DNA of 64,000 nt from Impatiens glandulifera (lineage: Eukaryota > Streptophyta > Magnoliopsida > Ericales > Balsaminaceae), in the NCBI RefSeq assembly GCF_907164915.1, contig NC_061867.1, forward strand, positions 27,628,308 to 27,692,307, read 5' to 3'. Numbering within the stretch: the stretch's first letter is position 1; the number at the start of each line of letters is the position of its first letter. The notes beneath the pieces were generated by a model. It had not been told where the DNA came from and ran no database searches. It saw nothing but the letters and a program-made list of their open reading frames with translations. A program made the position numbers and the translations under genes. Below, piece after piece: positions 11,491 through 22,136 of this stretch.

Positions 11491-13419
11491 TTTTTTTGGA
11501 AAACGGTTAAAACCATTTCATTATAATCCCAAAAGTGGGAGAGTCAGAAATTAAAGCTAGACAAACCCTTGTTATGATTAAGGATGACATTCAAAAGACC
11601 ATAAAAATTTTTTTAGTAGCATTCATATATTCTAAAAAACAGAGATTACAAACAGAAAAGACTACATTAAAACCTAACCATCCTAGTTTGGGATTTTCGC
11701 ATGCCATCTATTTTCAATGAGATGCATTCTACCCCTTCTTCTTCCTCTAATGATAAAAGGAGATTGTATTGAAGTGGATGATGATACCCTTTATTATCTT
11801 CAACTTGAATTTATGTATTCTTGTCTTCCTTATCTCCAGCTTCAGACTCCACATCAGTTTTGGAATCTTCTTAATCGGATTAAGAATTCTCTATTTCATC
11901 TTTGAAATTTTGGGTGTTTTCCTCTTGAGTTTCATCGGCAACAACTTGAGGTTCATCTTCCATATTCATCCTAATTCTTTGCATTACATAAAATTTTCGT
12001 TTTCTCTTAACCTTGATTCCCTTTACTTTCTTTCTTTCGCTGCTTTCCTTTTTCTCAGAATCCTTCTTGCTTTCTTCCTCTTCGTTTTCCTAATTTTTGT
12101 CTTTTTTATCAATATGATTGACTTCAACAATATGCTCTTCTATTCTTGATTTTTCCGTTTCATTTTCTTGTTTTTTTGCTTATTGGGCTTTCATGATTTT
12201 ATTTTATTTCTCAATTACTTTTGCATATTTAGTAGTAACATGTTGGAAAATATTACAGAAAGCACACCTGTTTGACCTCCATTCATATGAGATTTCAATT
12301 ACTGTGGGCTTTCCTTTCTTATCAACAACTGTTATGTTCTTTGATAGGGTACTTTAAGGATGCACTTCAATTCTTATTCTAGAAAAAGTAAGGTGCTCTC
12401 TTCCCTATGTAATTGGGTCCATATATAATGGTTTCCCAATAGACTAGAAAGTGACTTAGAGCTTCTGTATTATACATGTGTGCTGGGATGTTCCTAAGTT
12501 TGAACCATATTTGGGCTATTTACATTGGCTTTCTTAGAAGGCTCAATTATTCAGACCATCTCTCCAACTTCATACAGTTGGATCCAATATAAGTATGCCC
12601 AATTTTTAGAATATCATCCAAGTTTGTTCCCTTTTTGAATTGTAGAAAATTGAGATCATGGATGTTTGCAGAAACCTTCTCCAGTCCCCTCTGCTCCCAT
12701 TGTTTCATTAGTGATTCCTTAGTGTTTGGGAAAGATACGCGGTTCTTTCCTATATAGTTCCTAAAAACTACATTTTCCCATTCTTTGACGCATTTCTCCT
12801 CTACTTCAATGAGAAATTTAAATTCAAAAGGAAAGTTGAGAATCTCAACTTTTGTTTTAAACTCATCCAAGTAGATTTGACATTTGTATGCATGATCTTC
12901 TACTTTCTTTTCTGCATTATTTTTCTAGACTTCATTTACCTTTCAAATGGAATTACTCCTGATAGTATATGTCTTTGATTTTGGGGACTTTATTAGATCC
13001 CTCATTGTTTCCACTAACCAGTTTACTATCTTTTCGTATTCTTCATTCTTTAGTAGATTCCAATCTTGAAGATAATGTATATTTAATTGGACGGTTGTTT
13101 GCTGTATTTTCTCGTTGGTGAGCACAATCTCTCTTTTCTTTTCATACATCAGTAGCTTTGTGATTTGATTTTTAAGTCCAAAGAGGTTTGCTCTATCATT
13201 ATACCCAACCTTCCATATTTCTTCATTTTCCCCATGTTTTCCTACTGCACTTTCTTCATAATTTATATCATTAATTAGTTCTTTAACTTTGTTGCATTCC
13301 TATTTTTTATGTATGATTTCTTCAACAATCATATCGATTTTATTTTCAACTACCTCCCTTAAACCTTCCATCACAAATTATTTGACTTCCTTATTCTTAT
13401 TTCTTTTCTTTTTTCCCAT
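11491..13419 (-). pseudogene. L1-type LINE remnant: ORF1 (DUF4283 and zinc knuckle) and 3' tail
   Basis: Nucleic-acid-binding ORF1 of a plant L1-like retroposon. The start codon is probably 13419-13417. Readable pieces are a helical N-terminal part (13149-12943), then a DUF4283-like region at 12870-12547 (WENVVFRNYIG, LKIGHTYIGSNCMKLERWS) and a degenerate knuckle region near 12350-12240 (ISYEWRSNRCAFCNIFQH). A Lys/Glu-rich stretch follows. The 3' end (minus strand ...AACCGTTTTCCAAAAAAA) falls at 11491-11497, like the 3' ends of plant LINEs. There are many stops. No endonuclease or reverse transcriptase lies between, so it is internally deleted as well as decayed. Confidence 0.65.
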
Positions 13420-14129
13420 TTTGATGAATAGCAGAACACAACAACAAAACAAAACAATAATAGAATAGGGTACACTAGAAACCCTAACTATTACATAATA
13501 GGGTAAATTAGAAACCCTAACCTACCAACTAAGCTTTACAGATGAATGAATGACCTAGTTATTAGAGTCGATACCGTGTCGATCTTGCTGATTGTGCCGA
13601 TTGTGCACACGTTCTTAATTTCACAAGCGACTTTAAGCGACTAGCAACCACGACCAAAACAAGCGAAACCACGACCTTGATATTGTGCCGATCATGTTGT
13701 TATTTCTATTCATGTTGATTGTGCCGATTGTGTCGTTCATGCTGATCGTGCCGATCGTGCCGTGAAATTTCTAGAGTTTTCCTCCTTCCTCCCTTATAAA
13801 TATAGAGTTTGTATCATTCTTCTTTTTTTCAAGATACTATTTAAGAGATATTGTTTATAATTTAGTGAAGTAGTTTTATTAATCCAAATTTTCCATTACC
13901 TACTTTCAAATTTTTTGGACTGGGTCGTAATGGAAAAAAAGAGATTTTTAAAAAATTGGTTATAAATAGATATTTACATGCTCAACTATAATATCAAACC
14001 CTATAAATGATAGGTAAAATGTGTTATAAAGTACTATCATATCATTCATCCCGTATGAGATTATCCCCTCACATATTTTCGATCAAATTACTTTGTTCTT
14101 TCCGTAATGACAAATTCTCTAATGAAAAC
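13420..14129. other. Leader of the LINE remnant and flank, with GCCGAT/CGTG short repeats
   Basis: Positions 13560-13770 contain repeated GTGCCGAT, CGATCGTG and TGATTGTGCCGA words without a fixed period. A TATA-like TATAAATATAGA lies near 13794. No protein-coding frame. The last five bases AAAAC (14125-14129) are the left target duplication of the next element. Confidence 0.45.
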
Positions 14130-14269
14130 TGTTGGGTCAAATTATTTTGACTAAGGGTCAAAGTATTCTGACCAATGGAATTTTGATGATAAGTTGGTAT
14201 AAAACTTATATGAAGCCGTCTAATTGTTTTTGGTGTAGGTGTAACGAAAACATGCTATATTAGACTAAG

Positions 14270-15030
14270 TCTTAATGAGGTTCATTAGACTTATTGGCTA
14301 TTAGACGCATTGAGTCAGACGTGTAGTCTAACAATCGTAGTTAGACGTGCAGTCTAACATATACGTAGTTAAACATGTAGTCTAACAGATACGTAGTTAG
14401 ATGTGCAGTCTAACCGACGTAGTTAGACATGCAGTCTAACATTTACGTAGTTAAACGTGCAGTCTAACAGATATGTAGTTAGACGTGTCGTCTAACAAAT
14501 GAGAGTTAGACGTGCAATCTAACTCCTTCAGATTAATCTGAAGGGAAATGTAGTTAGACGTGTCGTCTAACAGTTGAGAGTTAGACGTGCAGTCTAACTT
14601 CTTCAGATTAATCTGAAGGGAAACGTAGTTAGACGTGCCGTCTAACAGATGAGAGTTAGACGTGTAGTCTAACTTCTTCAGATTAGTCTGAAGGGAAACG
14701 TAGTTAAACGTGTCGTCAAACATATGAGAGTTAGACGTGCAGTCTAACTCCTTCAGATTAGTCTGAAGGGAAACGTAGTTAGACGTGCCGTCTAACAGAT
14801 GAGAGTTAGACGTGCAGTTTAACTCCTTCAGATTAGTCTAAAGAGATGCATAGTTAGACGAGTCGTCTAACAGATGAGATTTAGACGTGCAGTTTAACTC
14901 CTTCAGATTAGTCTGAAGGGAACCGTAATTAGACGTGTCGTCTAATCCCATTAGAACAGGTGGTCTAATGGATCCTGCTATTAGACGTGGGCGTTTAATT
15001 TCATTAGACTTGTCAGTCTAAGTGAAAAAC
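14270..15030. repeat. TTAGACGTG palindrome array in U3
   Basis: Dozens of imperfect hairpins of form TTAGAC-N(3-6)-GTCTAA, with centres GTGCA, GTGTC or GTGCC, alternate from 14500 onward with a second hairpin CTTCAGA-TTAG-TCTGAAG. Together they form a ~73-bp composite unit repeated about six times. Many copies contain the ACGT core, and some read ACGTGTC, which fits the abscisic-acid response element consensus ACGTG(G/T)C. A regulatory role is inferred from position. Confidence 0.9.
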
Positions 15031-15313
15031 GTCTAATGTCATGCTTATGTAGTTGCTTGAAGCTAGCATCCGGCTACCCACGATCAACTAGCTGTATGCT
15101 ACTCCTGCTCCACTTTTCATTGCAGATCTGTAAGACAGCCCGTTGCAACCAATTAACTAATGCCACGTAAGCAAATATTCTTCCCACTACTTTTTTCTTG
15201 CAGGAATATCCTAGAAAAATATTTGGCGCACTACCAGATTGGTACGGCCACGATCCTAGTGCTCAGAGTTTTTTGTACCTGTGTACTATGGAGGCGTTAC
15301 AATGGAAGTTCGC

Positions 15314-15363
15314 CACGTGTCTTTATAGAAGATTCGACCGTTGGTTCCTGCTCCTTATTTAAA
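15314..15363 (+). promoter_or_regulatory. LTR core promoter: G-box and TATA-like box
   Basis: A perfect G-box CACGTG (15314-15319, in CCACGTGTC) sits about 37 bp upstream of TATTTAAA (15356-15363). Both are kept in the 3' LTR (23274-23279 and 23316-23323). This should start the gag transcript some 30 bp further on. No transcript data are available here. Confidence 0.6.
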
Positions 15364-15900
15364 GATCTTCAAGGACAACGGATAACAGATCTATCTATTG
15401 ATCAGTCGCTGAACACTGAGAATACGCAAACAAACTACTGAACTTACTCACGAATTGCTTTCTTGCTTTATTGTGTGTTTATCAAGAAAGAGATAAAATC
15501 AAAGTATTGTCTAGCCGAGTGATATTCTTCAATATATTATAAGTTGAACATAGTCTGTTCTATTCAATAGTGAGCTAGCCGTGCAACTGTATTTGATTCT
15601 AAGAAACGTATAATGAATCCTTCCGGTGGTTGGAAGAAGGGGTGACGTAGGAGAGTTTTGCTCCGAACATCCATAAACAAAATGCTGTGTCATTTACATT
15701 CAATCATCTTCTTATTCTTTGATTCTTAGCTTCAAACCTAAGCAAACGTTTCTGCACTTGAATCGTTCAACAGTTTGCAAGGGTTTGTGAAGAATAGAAA
15801 GTGATTTAAATTCTTAACATGATTTCTATCAAATCGTTTATCCGAAGCCGTCATCAATAGCTAGACCCCCATCTTTATCGATTACGCCGATCCTATCAAT

Positions 15901-15912
15901 TGGTATTAGATC
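15901..15912 (+). other. Primer-binding site, mutated
   Basis: TGGTATTAGATC lies two bases after the LTR end. It is the tRNA-Met site TGGTATCAGAGC with two changes. Confidence 0.85.
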
Positions 15913-15929
15913 CATGTTTCTATTCTCAA

Positions 15930-17573
15930 GCTTTCACTAAGAATGGACTAGTGAAGACAAGAGGAAAAACTTACTCAACAACATAACATTAGACGTTATG
16001 TACAAATCTCTTGATAACAGTATGTTCAACTACATCATCGAGTGTGATACTGCCAAGGAGATTTGGGACAGACTTACCCAACTGTGTGAGGGCAATGATA
16101 AAACAAAGGAAAACAAGACCATGGTTGCTACTCAATAGTTCGACAGTTTCAAAATGCGTCCCGGAGAAACGATGAACGAGTTCGACACAAGGTTTAGCCA
16201 AGTTATCTCCACTTTATCTATTCTCGGCAAGACCTATAGCAACAGGGAGATTTCTATCAAGGTCATGCGTGCTCTTCCAAGGGAGTGGGACATAAAGACG
16301 ATGGCCGTGAGGGAATCAAAAGACCTCAACAAGATCTCTCTCTTTGATCTGTTTGTTGATCTCAAGGCCTATAAGTTCAAGTTGAACTCAAGGATTGAAG
16401 AATATCAATCCACATCCATTATTATTGCCAAAGCGTTGGTGACAGCTAAAGAGCCTCCCGCCGCTCCTGATGTACAGACAGTAGCTCAGAAGCTTAGCAA
16501 CGATGATATGTCTCTCTTCGTGAAGAAGTTTGGCGACTTCATGAAAAAGAGCAACTCTAACTCAAGCTCTTCAAATTATAATGATAATAAGAAATCCAAA
16601 GCTAATGTTAAGTGTTATAACTGTGGCATTTTAGGTCATTACCAATCAGAATGTTGGAAGCCTAAGCGTGAAGAGAAGAAAAATGACAATGAAAAGGAGT
16701 TGAAGGCTCTTATTGCAGGGGACGGGAAGAGCAAACGAAACCATCGTGATTCTTACTTCTCAACTAGCGACAATGATGAAGAAGAGGTGGCTTGCTTCAT
16801 GACAAGAGAAGAAGAAGATACCCAGGAAACTGAGGTATTTGACTTCTCCTCTGAAAAGTTTTCAAGGGAACAACTAGTAGCTGCACTAGATGACATGGTC
16901 ATAGAGTATAGAAAGCTAGCAGAATCCCTAAATGAAACAAAGTCTTCATCTAAGGTGTCTCAACCGATTTTATCTCAAACTCAAGAATCAAATGTTTTTT
17001 AAAAGAAAGTAATAGAGATCTCATCCGAGAATGGGATGCTCAAGGAACAGATTCAAACTCTTTCTTCTGAAAACAAAAGGTTAAACTATGTTGTTAGTGC
17101 TTGGACGAGGTCTAGAGAAGCTGTCAAATATCAGATTAGTCTGTTGAAACCTGCTAAATCTAGATCAGGTTTAGAATTTGATGGAAATGACCCAAGCTAG
17201 TCATGCAAAAAGTCAAACTCAGCAACTGACAAGCTTAATCCAATTTGTTTTGTCAAAGGGAGTGTGACTCTTACTGAATCTGATCTGATTCATGAAGAGG
17301 TAGCTTTGAAGAATGAAATAATTTATGTTCCGCCGCCTGTTAGCTGGCTGAAAAATAATTTAGATGCAGCCAAAAAGTCTGGCAATCTAAAACCACACTC
17401 AAAGTCAAGGAGTTTTAAAAGAAAATCATCTTCAAAAGCTAAAAGATCAGTGTCTAGCAGGAAGGCGTCTGCTAAGTCAAAATCATACACATTAATCACA
17501 ACATAAAATGGGAAATCCATTAGAATAACTCAAATATGGATTCCTAAGGGACTGATTGATCGAGGACCCAACT
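15930..17573 (+). pseudogene. gag: Copia-type gag of element 1, broken
   Basis: Capsid and nucleocapsid protein that should package the element RNA. Compared with the copy at 56442, about 150 bp covering the start codon and the first ~60 codons are missing near 15940. A stop lies before 16154. The 16154-17002 frame gives the UBN2 domain (FDTRFSQVISTLSILGKTYSN, KVMRALPREWDIKTM), then a zinc knuckle CYNCGILGHYQSEC near 16612-16655 and an acidic DNDEEEVACF stretch. TAA at about 17000 is private to this copy. The coiled-coil part goes on to TAG at about 17198, a stop shared with element 2. A basic segment (17264-17506) and TQIWIPKGLIDRGPN follow and end at TAA. The WVPK word after it is what normally leads into the Copia protease, and there the homology stops. 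Confidence 0.88.
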
Positions 17574-18408
17574 AAATGTGGGTACCAAAGTTTGTAAATA
17601 TTTTCTTGTGTAGGTGATACAAGAGAGCTATAGGAAGGAAGCATAGAGAATAATCTTCTGAGTATACATCTTAGGAGATCAACAATGGCATTTTCCATTC
17701 TAGTGGACTAAGTGTTTTTATGTTTTAATTTTTTTTTTGGGTCATAAGGACCTCAAAACATTTGTTTATTCATTTTATTCTTCCACAAAATGAGAGGGAA
17801 CATTTATTTTGAAAATAAAGGCACAGGCAGCAAAATGCCTTAATCGGTCTATTAGACGAGGTCGTCTAAGAAAAATAGCATGTACTTAGACGTATTTTTA
17901 CTCACACTCTATGCATCTAAGTCTATGTGTCTTGGTTAATAACCTGCGCGGTTAGACGTATACGTCTAATAGACGTTAGACGTTTTTATGACAAGAGCAA
18001 GTGGATGCTCACGTCTAACCAAACACACGTATAATACGTGATGTTCATGCTTAATTAGATGTCGTCGTCTATTAAACGTTAGACGTTTATGAGACACGTA
18101 ATTAGACGTTTGCGTCTAATAGACGTTTAGTTTTCATAGATTGGTGTAGTAAGAAAAATGTCTAACTACGTGTGTATTAGATTGATCAAGGATAATTGTC
18201 ACACGTGTTGTGATGTCTAAATTTTTCTCACTCAAACATATACATTGTCATCTCAGAATAACATGAAGACATATGTCTTTCAAATTAAGAGAAAATGACT
18301 AATATACCCTCAGAATAATGATGACTGCATGGAAAGGATGTCTATATTTATTGAATGGGTCCTACCCTTAGGAAATATGACGGTTATCTAATGCGACTCT
18401 TGGGAGTC
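17574..18408. other. Untranslated region between gag and second gene, with internal palindrome array
   Basis: No coding frame. From about 17840 to 18200 it carries the same words as the LTR array: ATTAGACGAGGTCGTCTAAG, TTAGACGTATACGTCTAATAGACG, ATTAGACGTTTGCGTCTAATAGACG, and several ACACGTAAT and ACACGTGTT words. It is followed by a promoter. The same layout occurs at 58500-59090. Confidence 0.85.
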
Positions 18409-18416
18409 TATATAAG
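18409..18416 (+). promoter_or_regulatory. Internal TATA box for the second gene
   Basis: TATATAAG sits 121 bp upstream of the ATG at 18537. The matching box in the second element (59092-59099) is 122 bp upstream of its ATG. The leader between them is rich in CTCTCT and has AAGAACCCTAG in both copies. Conserved spacing in two diverged elements supports a real promoter. Confidence 0.7.
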
Positions 18417-18536
18417 GACATTCTATATGAGATTGAAAAAGCTTTTTCTCTCTCAAAATATCTTAAGAACCCTAGATTTCTTTGATTTTCTCTAAGAAAC
18501 CCTTGTTCATCTTGTGTCTATTCGTATTTTTTCAAA

Positions 18537-21500
18537 ATGGGCAATAAGAGAATCACACTCGGTCATTGCACTTTGCAGGTGGACTTTCCTTCCGTCTACA
18601 CGTTCGATCAGCAAGATGTGGTCGATATGTTCCGATCCCTTAAATATTTCGGTCTCGGAAAGTACCTTGGAGGGTCGTTCATATTTCACGAAAAAGAAGT
18701 CAAGGAGTTTTTCAAATCGGCGACGATGGTCGGCGATTCTATTACTGCAACAATGAATGATACTGAAATATCCTTCAACGAAGCATCCTATACGGAGTTT
18801 TTCGAACTTCCATCGAAGGGGCACACGTTCAATCTTTCTCGGCCATCGGAAGTCACGATAGAAATGAAGACGGTTTTCTCAGCCGACGGCTCGGAGATTC
18901 GATTAAACGGGAGTAAGAAAGCTCTCAAACCCCACTTTATTTTGTTGAATGATGTGGTTGCTAAAGCGCTTCAAGGAAAGGCGGGCTCTTTTCATATCTA
19001 TGATCAAGACCGTTTTGACTATATGACGTCTATTTTTAAAGGGATTTAGGTCAACTGGTCCTCAACCTTGTTCATAAACCTGTGCTCAACGATTAATCAA
19101 GAGAACAATAAAAGTGTGAGTTTTGCTGCTCAACTTAGTCGTCTGTTGGAACATTTGGGGGTCTCCGCGGGGGATTCTGAGCCAATCAATTCTATCTGAG
19201 TGTATAATGTGTTCATTGTTGCCAACACCCTTGTCCAAATGAAGAACAACAAGGAATCGTTGTCTGGAGCATCAAGCTAACAAATAGGAGGAAGGTCTGT
19301 TACTCGCTCCAAGAAACTAGCGGCTTCTATTCTGTCGACAAGAGCTAAGAGAATGAGAACAATCAATGAATCAGAGGCTAGTTCCACTAGTCTGAAAAGT
19401 TATTCGAAGAAGGACTATGGAATAGTCGATTTCGGAGTTAAGAAAGGTCTAGTCGAACTTGTTGCTATTCCAATGTCTCCTCTGTCTCCAGCCGCGAGTC
19501 AGTTAAGAAAACCTGCTAAGTCATCAGCTTTAAGAGGAGATAAATCAAAGGCGCCCAGGGCGTTTAATTCTGTGAAAGTATCGTCTAAGATAACCCCATC
19601 TCAATCTCCGGCCTAAGTACTTAAATTTAATGTTCCTGTGATGGAACAAGATAAAAAAATTTCTGTTCTGGAACCTGTTGTCGGGCCAACTGTTGAGCCA
19701 GTTGGTCCAAACATTGATAATCTTGACAGGACTTCATCCCCTATCCGTGTACCTGAGTTTGTAGCAGCTGAAGCTACAGTTTCATTTGAATCAGAGCGAG
19801 GTGCAGTTCTTACCCTTGTTGCTGGTAATGCATCTGAAAAGGCCCTTTCTATGCCAGTCAAAGAATCCCCTGTTTCCAATCTTGTCCCAATAGAGTCCTT
19901 AGTGACTGGAAAGCTTGTTCAGTCAGAACCCACGTCAGGACTCTTTGCTAGGCCTCTTTCTGCTCATGAGTTAATGCGTTCCACAAGAAAGGCTACTGGA
20001 ATCACGTTTGGGGAACCAAGGCCTACTCCAAAGCCTGTTGAGGTTATTAGAAAAGGGAAGGATGTTGCAACTAACTTTAATGAGGAGGTTTCTGAAGCAA
20101 CATGCATTGTCAATCTTATAATGGATCAGGCCAATATAAATGCTGCTAAAAAGATCGAGATCTTTGATACTTAGGTCTTGAACATAATGTCTATTAAGTA
20201 TGATGAGGTCATCAAGGGTAAAGGTATAGGCAATCAATGGTTGAAGCTAGTCAACACTGAAAAGAGAGTCCTGAAATGGGATAAGACATCGGAAGTTGAT
20301 GAAGCTCTTAAGAGAAAAGAGCTAGTTGAAGCAAATTTGAGAGGGAGAGCTCTCTTTCCGATTCTTCAAGCTAGAAGAGCCAATTTCAATCCTCTTGAGA
20401 GGAATGCTAAGGCAGAGGAGAAAGCTCTGAAAAGATTAGACGAGATTATGCAAGATTACATTTCTATCGTTGTCAGGTACGTTCATGGAGCAAATTTCTC
20501 CGGGGCTAGTCCATTTGGAAGTTCCTCAGATGAAGATTAACTTATGGATCTATCCGATGATCATGATGTTGCTGAAGATGAGCAAGTTGCTGCTCTTCTT
20601 ATAGAATTGGGAAGGTTTTCAGTTGAAGAAAAAGTCTAATGGCTCAACCCAGAATTGAGCAAATCGTGGAACCCGTTCAATCCAATCCCATTATCGAAGA
20701 AGAAGAAGTTGTTAAGGAACCCGTTCAAGCCCTTGTTACCTAGGAAAAGGAAGTGTTGGAGTCCCCTGTTCTTGAAGAAGAAGCATCTCTAGAAAAGGAG
20801 GCTGAAGTAAGTCAGCCTAATGAAGCTAGATATGAGGGGAAACCCATAAAAGACAAGGAATCGGAGAAGAGTTCATCATCTGAGGGGGAACAAGCTAAAA
20901 ATGATGAATCATCAGAAGGGCTTTCGTTGTCTCAATGTTTCATTCTAGAATCACCCAAGCCTCGACCATTTCCTGATATCAATGATGCGAATATTCATGA
21001 TGATGTTCTCAATTTTCCTCATCATTCAGACGGGTCACCCGGTCCAGTTCACAAGGTACGTGAAGATTTTGTTGATGATGAAGAAGAAGGAAAGTCTAAA
21101 AGTGATTTAGAGAAGGATGGACCCGAGCAGTCCATGCAAGTTCACACCCATATCAGTCACATTCAGACCGCTCCATCAGATTCTCAAGAGATTTCATCTA
21201 ATGAGGATCCTCTGCTGGTGGTACGAAGCTTATGAAGTCTATGACAGCATTAATGGGCACTCATCATAAGAATATGGCTGTAATAGAATCCAATATGGTA
21301 AAGACTATGAAGACTCAAAAAGCAAACAAGAAGGAATTTGTCGATCTTCTTAAAACCTATAATGAGATGGAGTAGACACTAAAGAGGAACACGTACGAGA
21401 TTCATACCAACAAGACATACACCAAATTTGAAAAGAACTTCTTCAGACGACAAAGCGACTTGATCAACTATGAAAGGGAAAATGTCGTTGAACTTCATAA

Positions 21501-21948
21501 TGAAGTTATGGATAGAATTAGCTTGCTTAGAAATCAGATGGTTGAGATTCAAGGCAATATGAGTGGAGCTGATGCTGAGCGGTTAGAACATGTTGATTCC
21601 TTTGCAAGGAAGATTCAGGCTGAAGAAGATGCTAAGGCTGCTACCGAGATAGAGAAGAATCTCATTACTCAAGGCGATGACAATAGCGATAGAAGAGGTG
21701 GTGGTGTTTCAACAGGCACCAGATTAAAGAGAAAGCCAACTGGTGATGATAACGATAGTCCAATCAAAAGAGGCAGAGGTCACATCGGTGATCGTGGTGG
21801 TAGAAGTGGTGGAAGTGATCACGGTGGTGGATGTTGTCGTGTTGGCCGTTCTCTCCCTCCGTATCGAAACTTTCTGACTAGTGAAGAATTTAGCTGTCAA
21901 GGATCTCGCTACCCAATCGACCCACTTATGAAAAGGGAAGATCAATAA
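18537..21948 (+). pseudogene. Second gene of element 1: unknown protein with RGG-type tail, broken
   Basis: Unknown function. Frames 18537-19049, 19353-19616, 19638-20174, 20178-20540, 20753-21235 and 21460-21948 align in order with the longer frames of the copy at 59221, so this is one gene of about 1,100 codons with at least five breaks. The first is TAG at about 19047, where element 2 has CAG. The N-terminal ~170 residues look globular (CTLQVDFPSVYTFDQ, GGSFIFHEKEVKEFF, EFFELPSKGHTF). The middle is Lys/Glu/Ser-rich and probably disordered. A helical stretch with KAEEKALKRLDEIMQDYI follows, then an acidic part and a C-terminal Arg/Gly-rich tail (KRGRGHIGDRGGRSGGS). The N-terminal pattern recalls plant-transposon-associated proteins of unknown role. 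That is recognition from memory, not a search. Confidence 0.8.
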
Positions 21949-22121
21949 TCTCTTTTCTCCTAAACTATCTTCTGTTAGTTTGTGAACATGGTTCTTTAAA
22001 CTTGGTTTCTGAATATTGGTTTTTGAAACTTATTTCTGTAAAACGGGTAAACAAGTTAGACTCTTTCTTCTATTGGATGGAGGTTTATCTCTTAAATTAT
22101 GCAAAGTTTTAACATCATCAT

Positions 22122-22136
22122 CAAAAAAGGGAAAAT
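22122..22136 (+). other. Polypurine tract of element 1
   Basis: CAAAAAAGGGAAAAT lies directly before the 3' LTR, where plus-strand synthesis is primed. The equivalent tract in element 2 is at 62652-62665. Confidence 0.85.

Larger units (their letters stand above)
14130..15898 (+). repeat. 5' LTR of element 1
   Basis: 1,769 bp, TG...CA. The first bases contain the inverted pair GTCAAA-TTAT-TTTGAC. The palindrome array occupies about 14270-15030, a TATA-like box lies at 15356, and the rest is R/U5. It is 47 bp longer than the 3' copy, and it has six rather than five of the CTTCAGATTAGTCTGAAG units. Confidence 0.93.

Noticed and set aside
11717..12357. Plus-strand frames of 60-126 codons rich in Phe and Leu.
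   Set aside because: They are the complement of the Lys/Glu-rich part of the minus-strand LINE ORF1.
14270..15030. Regular palindromic repeats that resemble a CRISPR array.
   Set aside because: The host is a plant. The spacers are themselves repeated, not unique, no cas gene is present, and the array lies inside an LTR.
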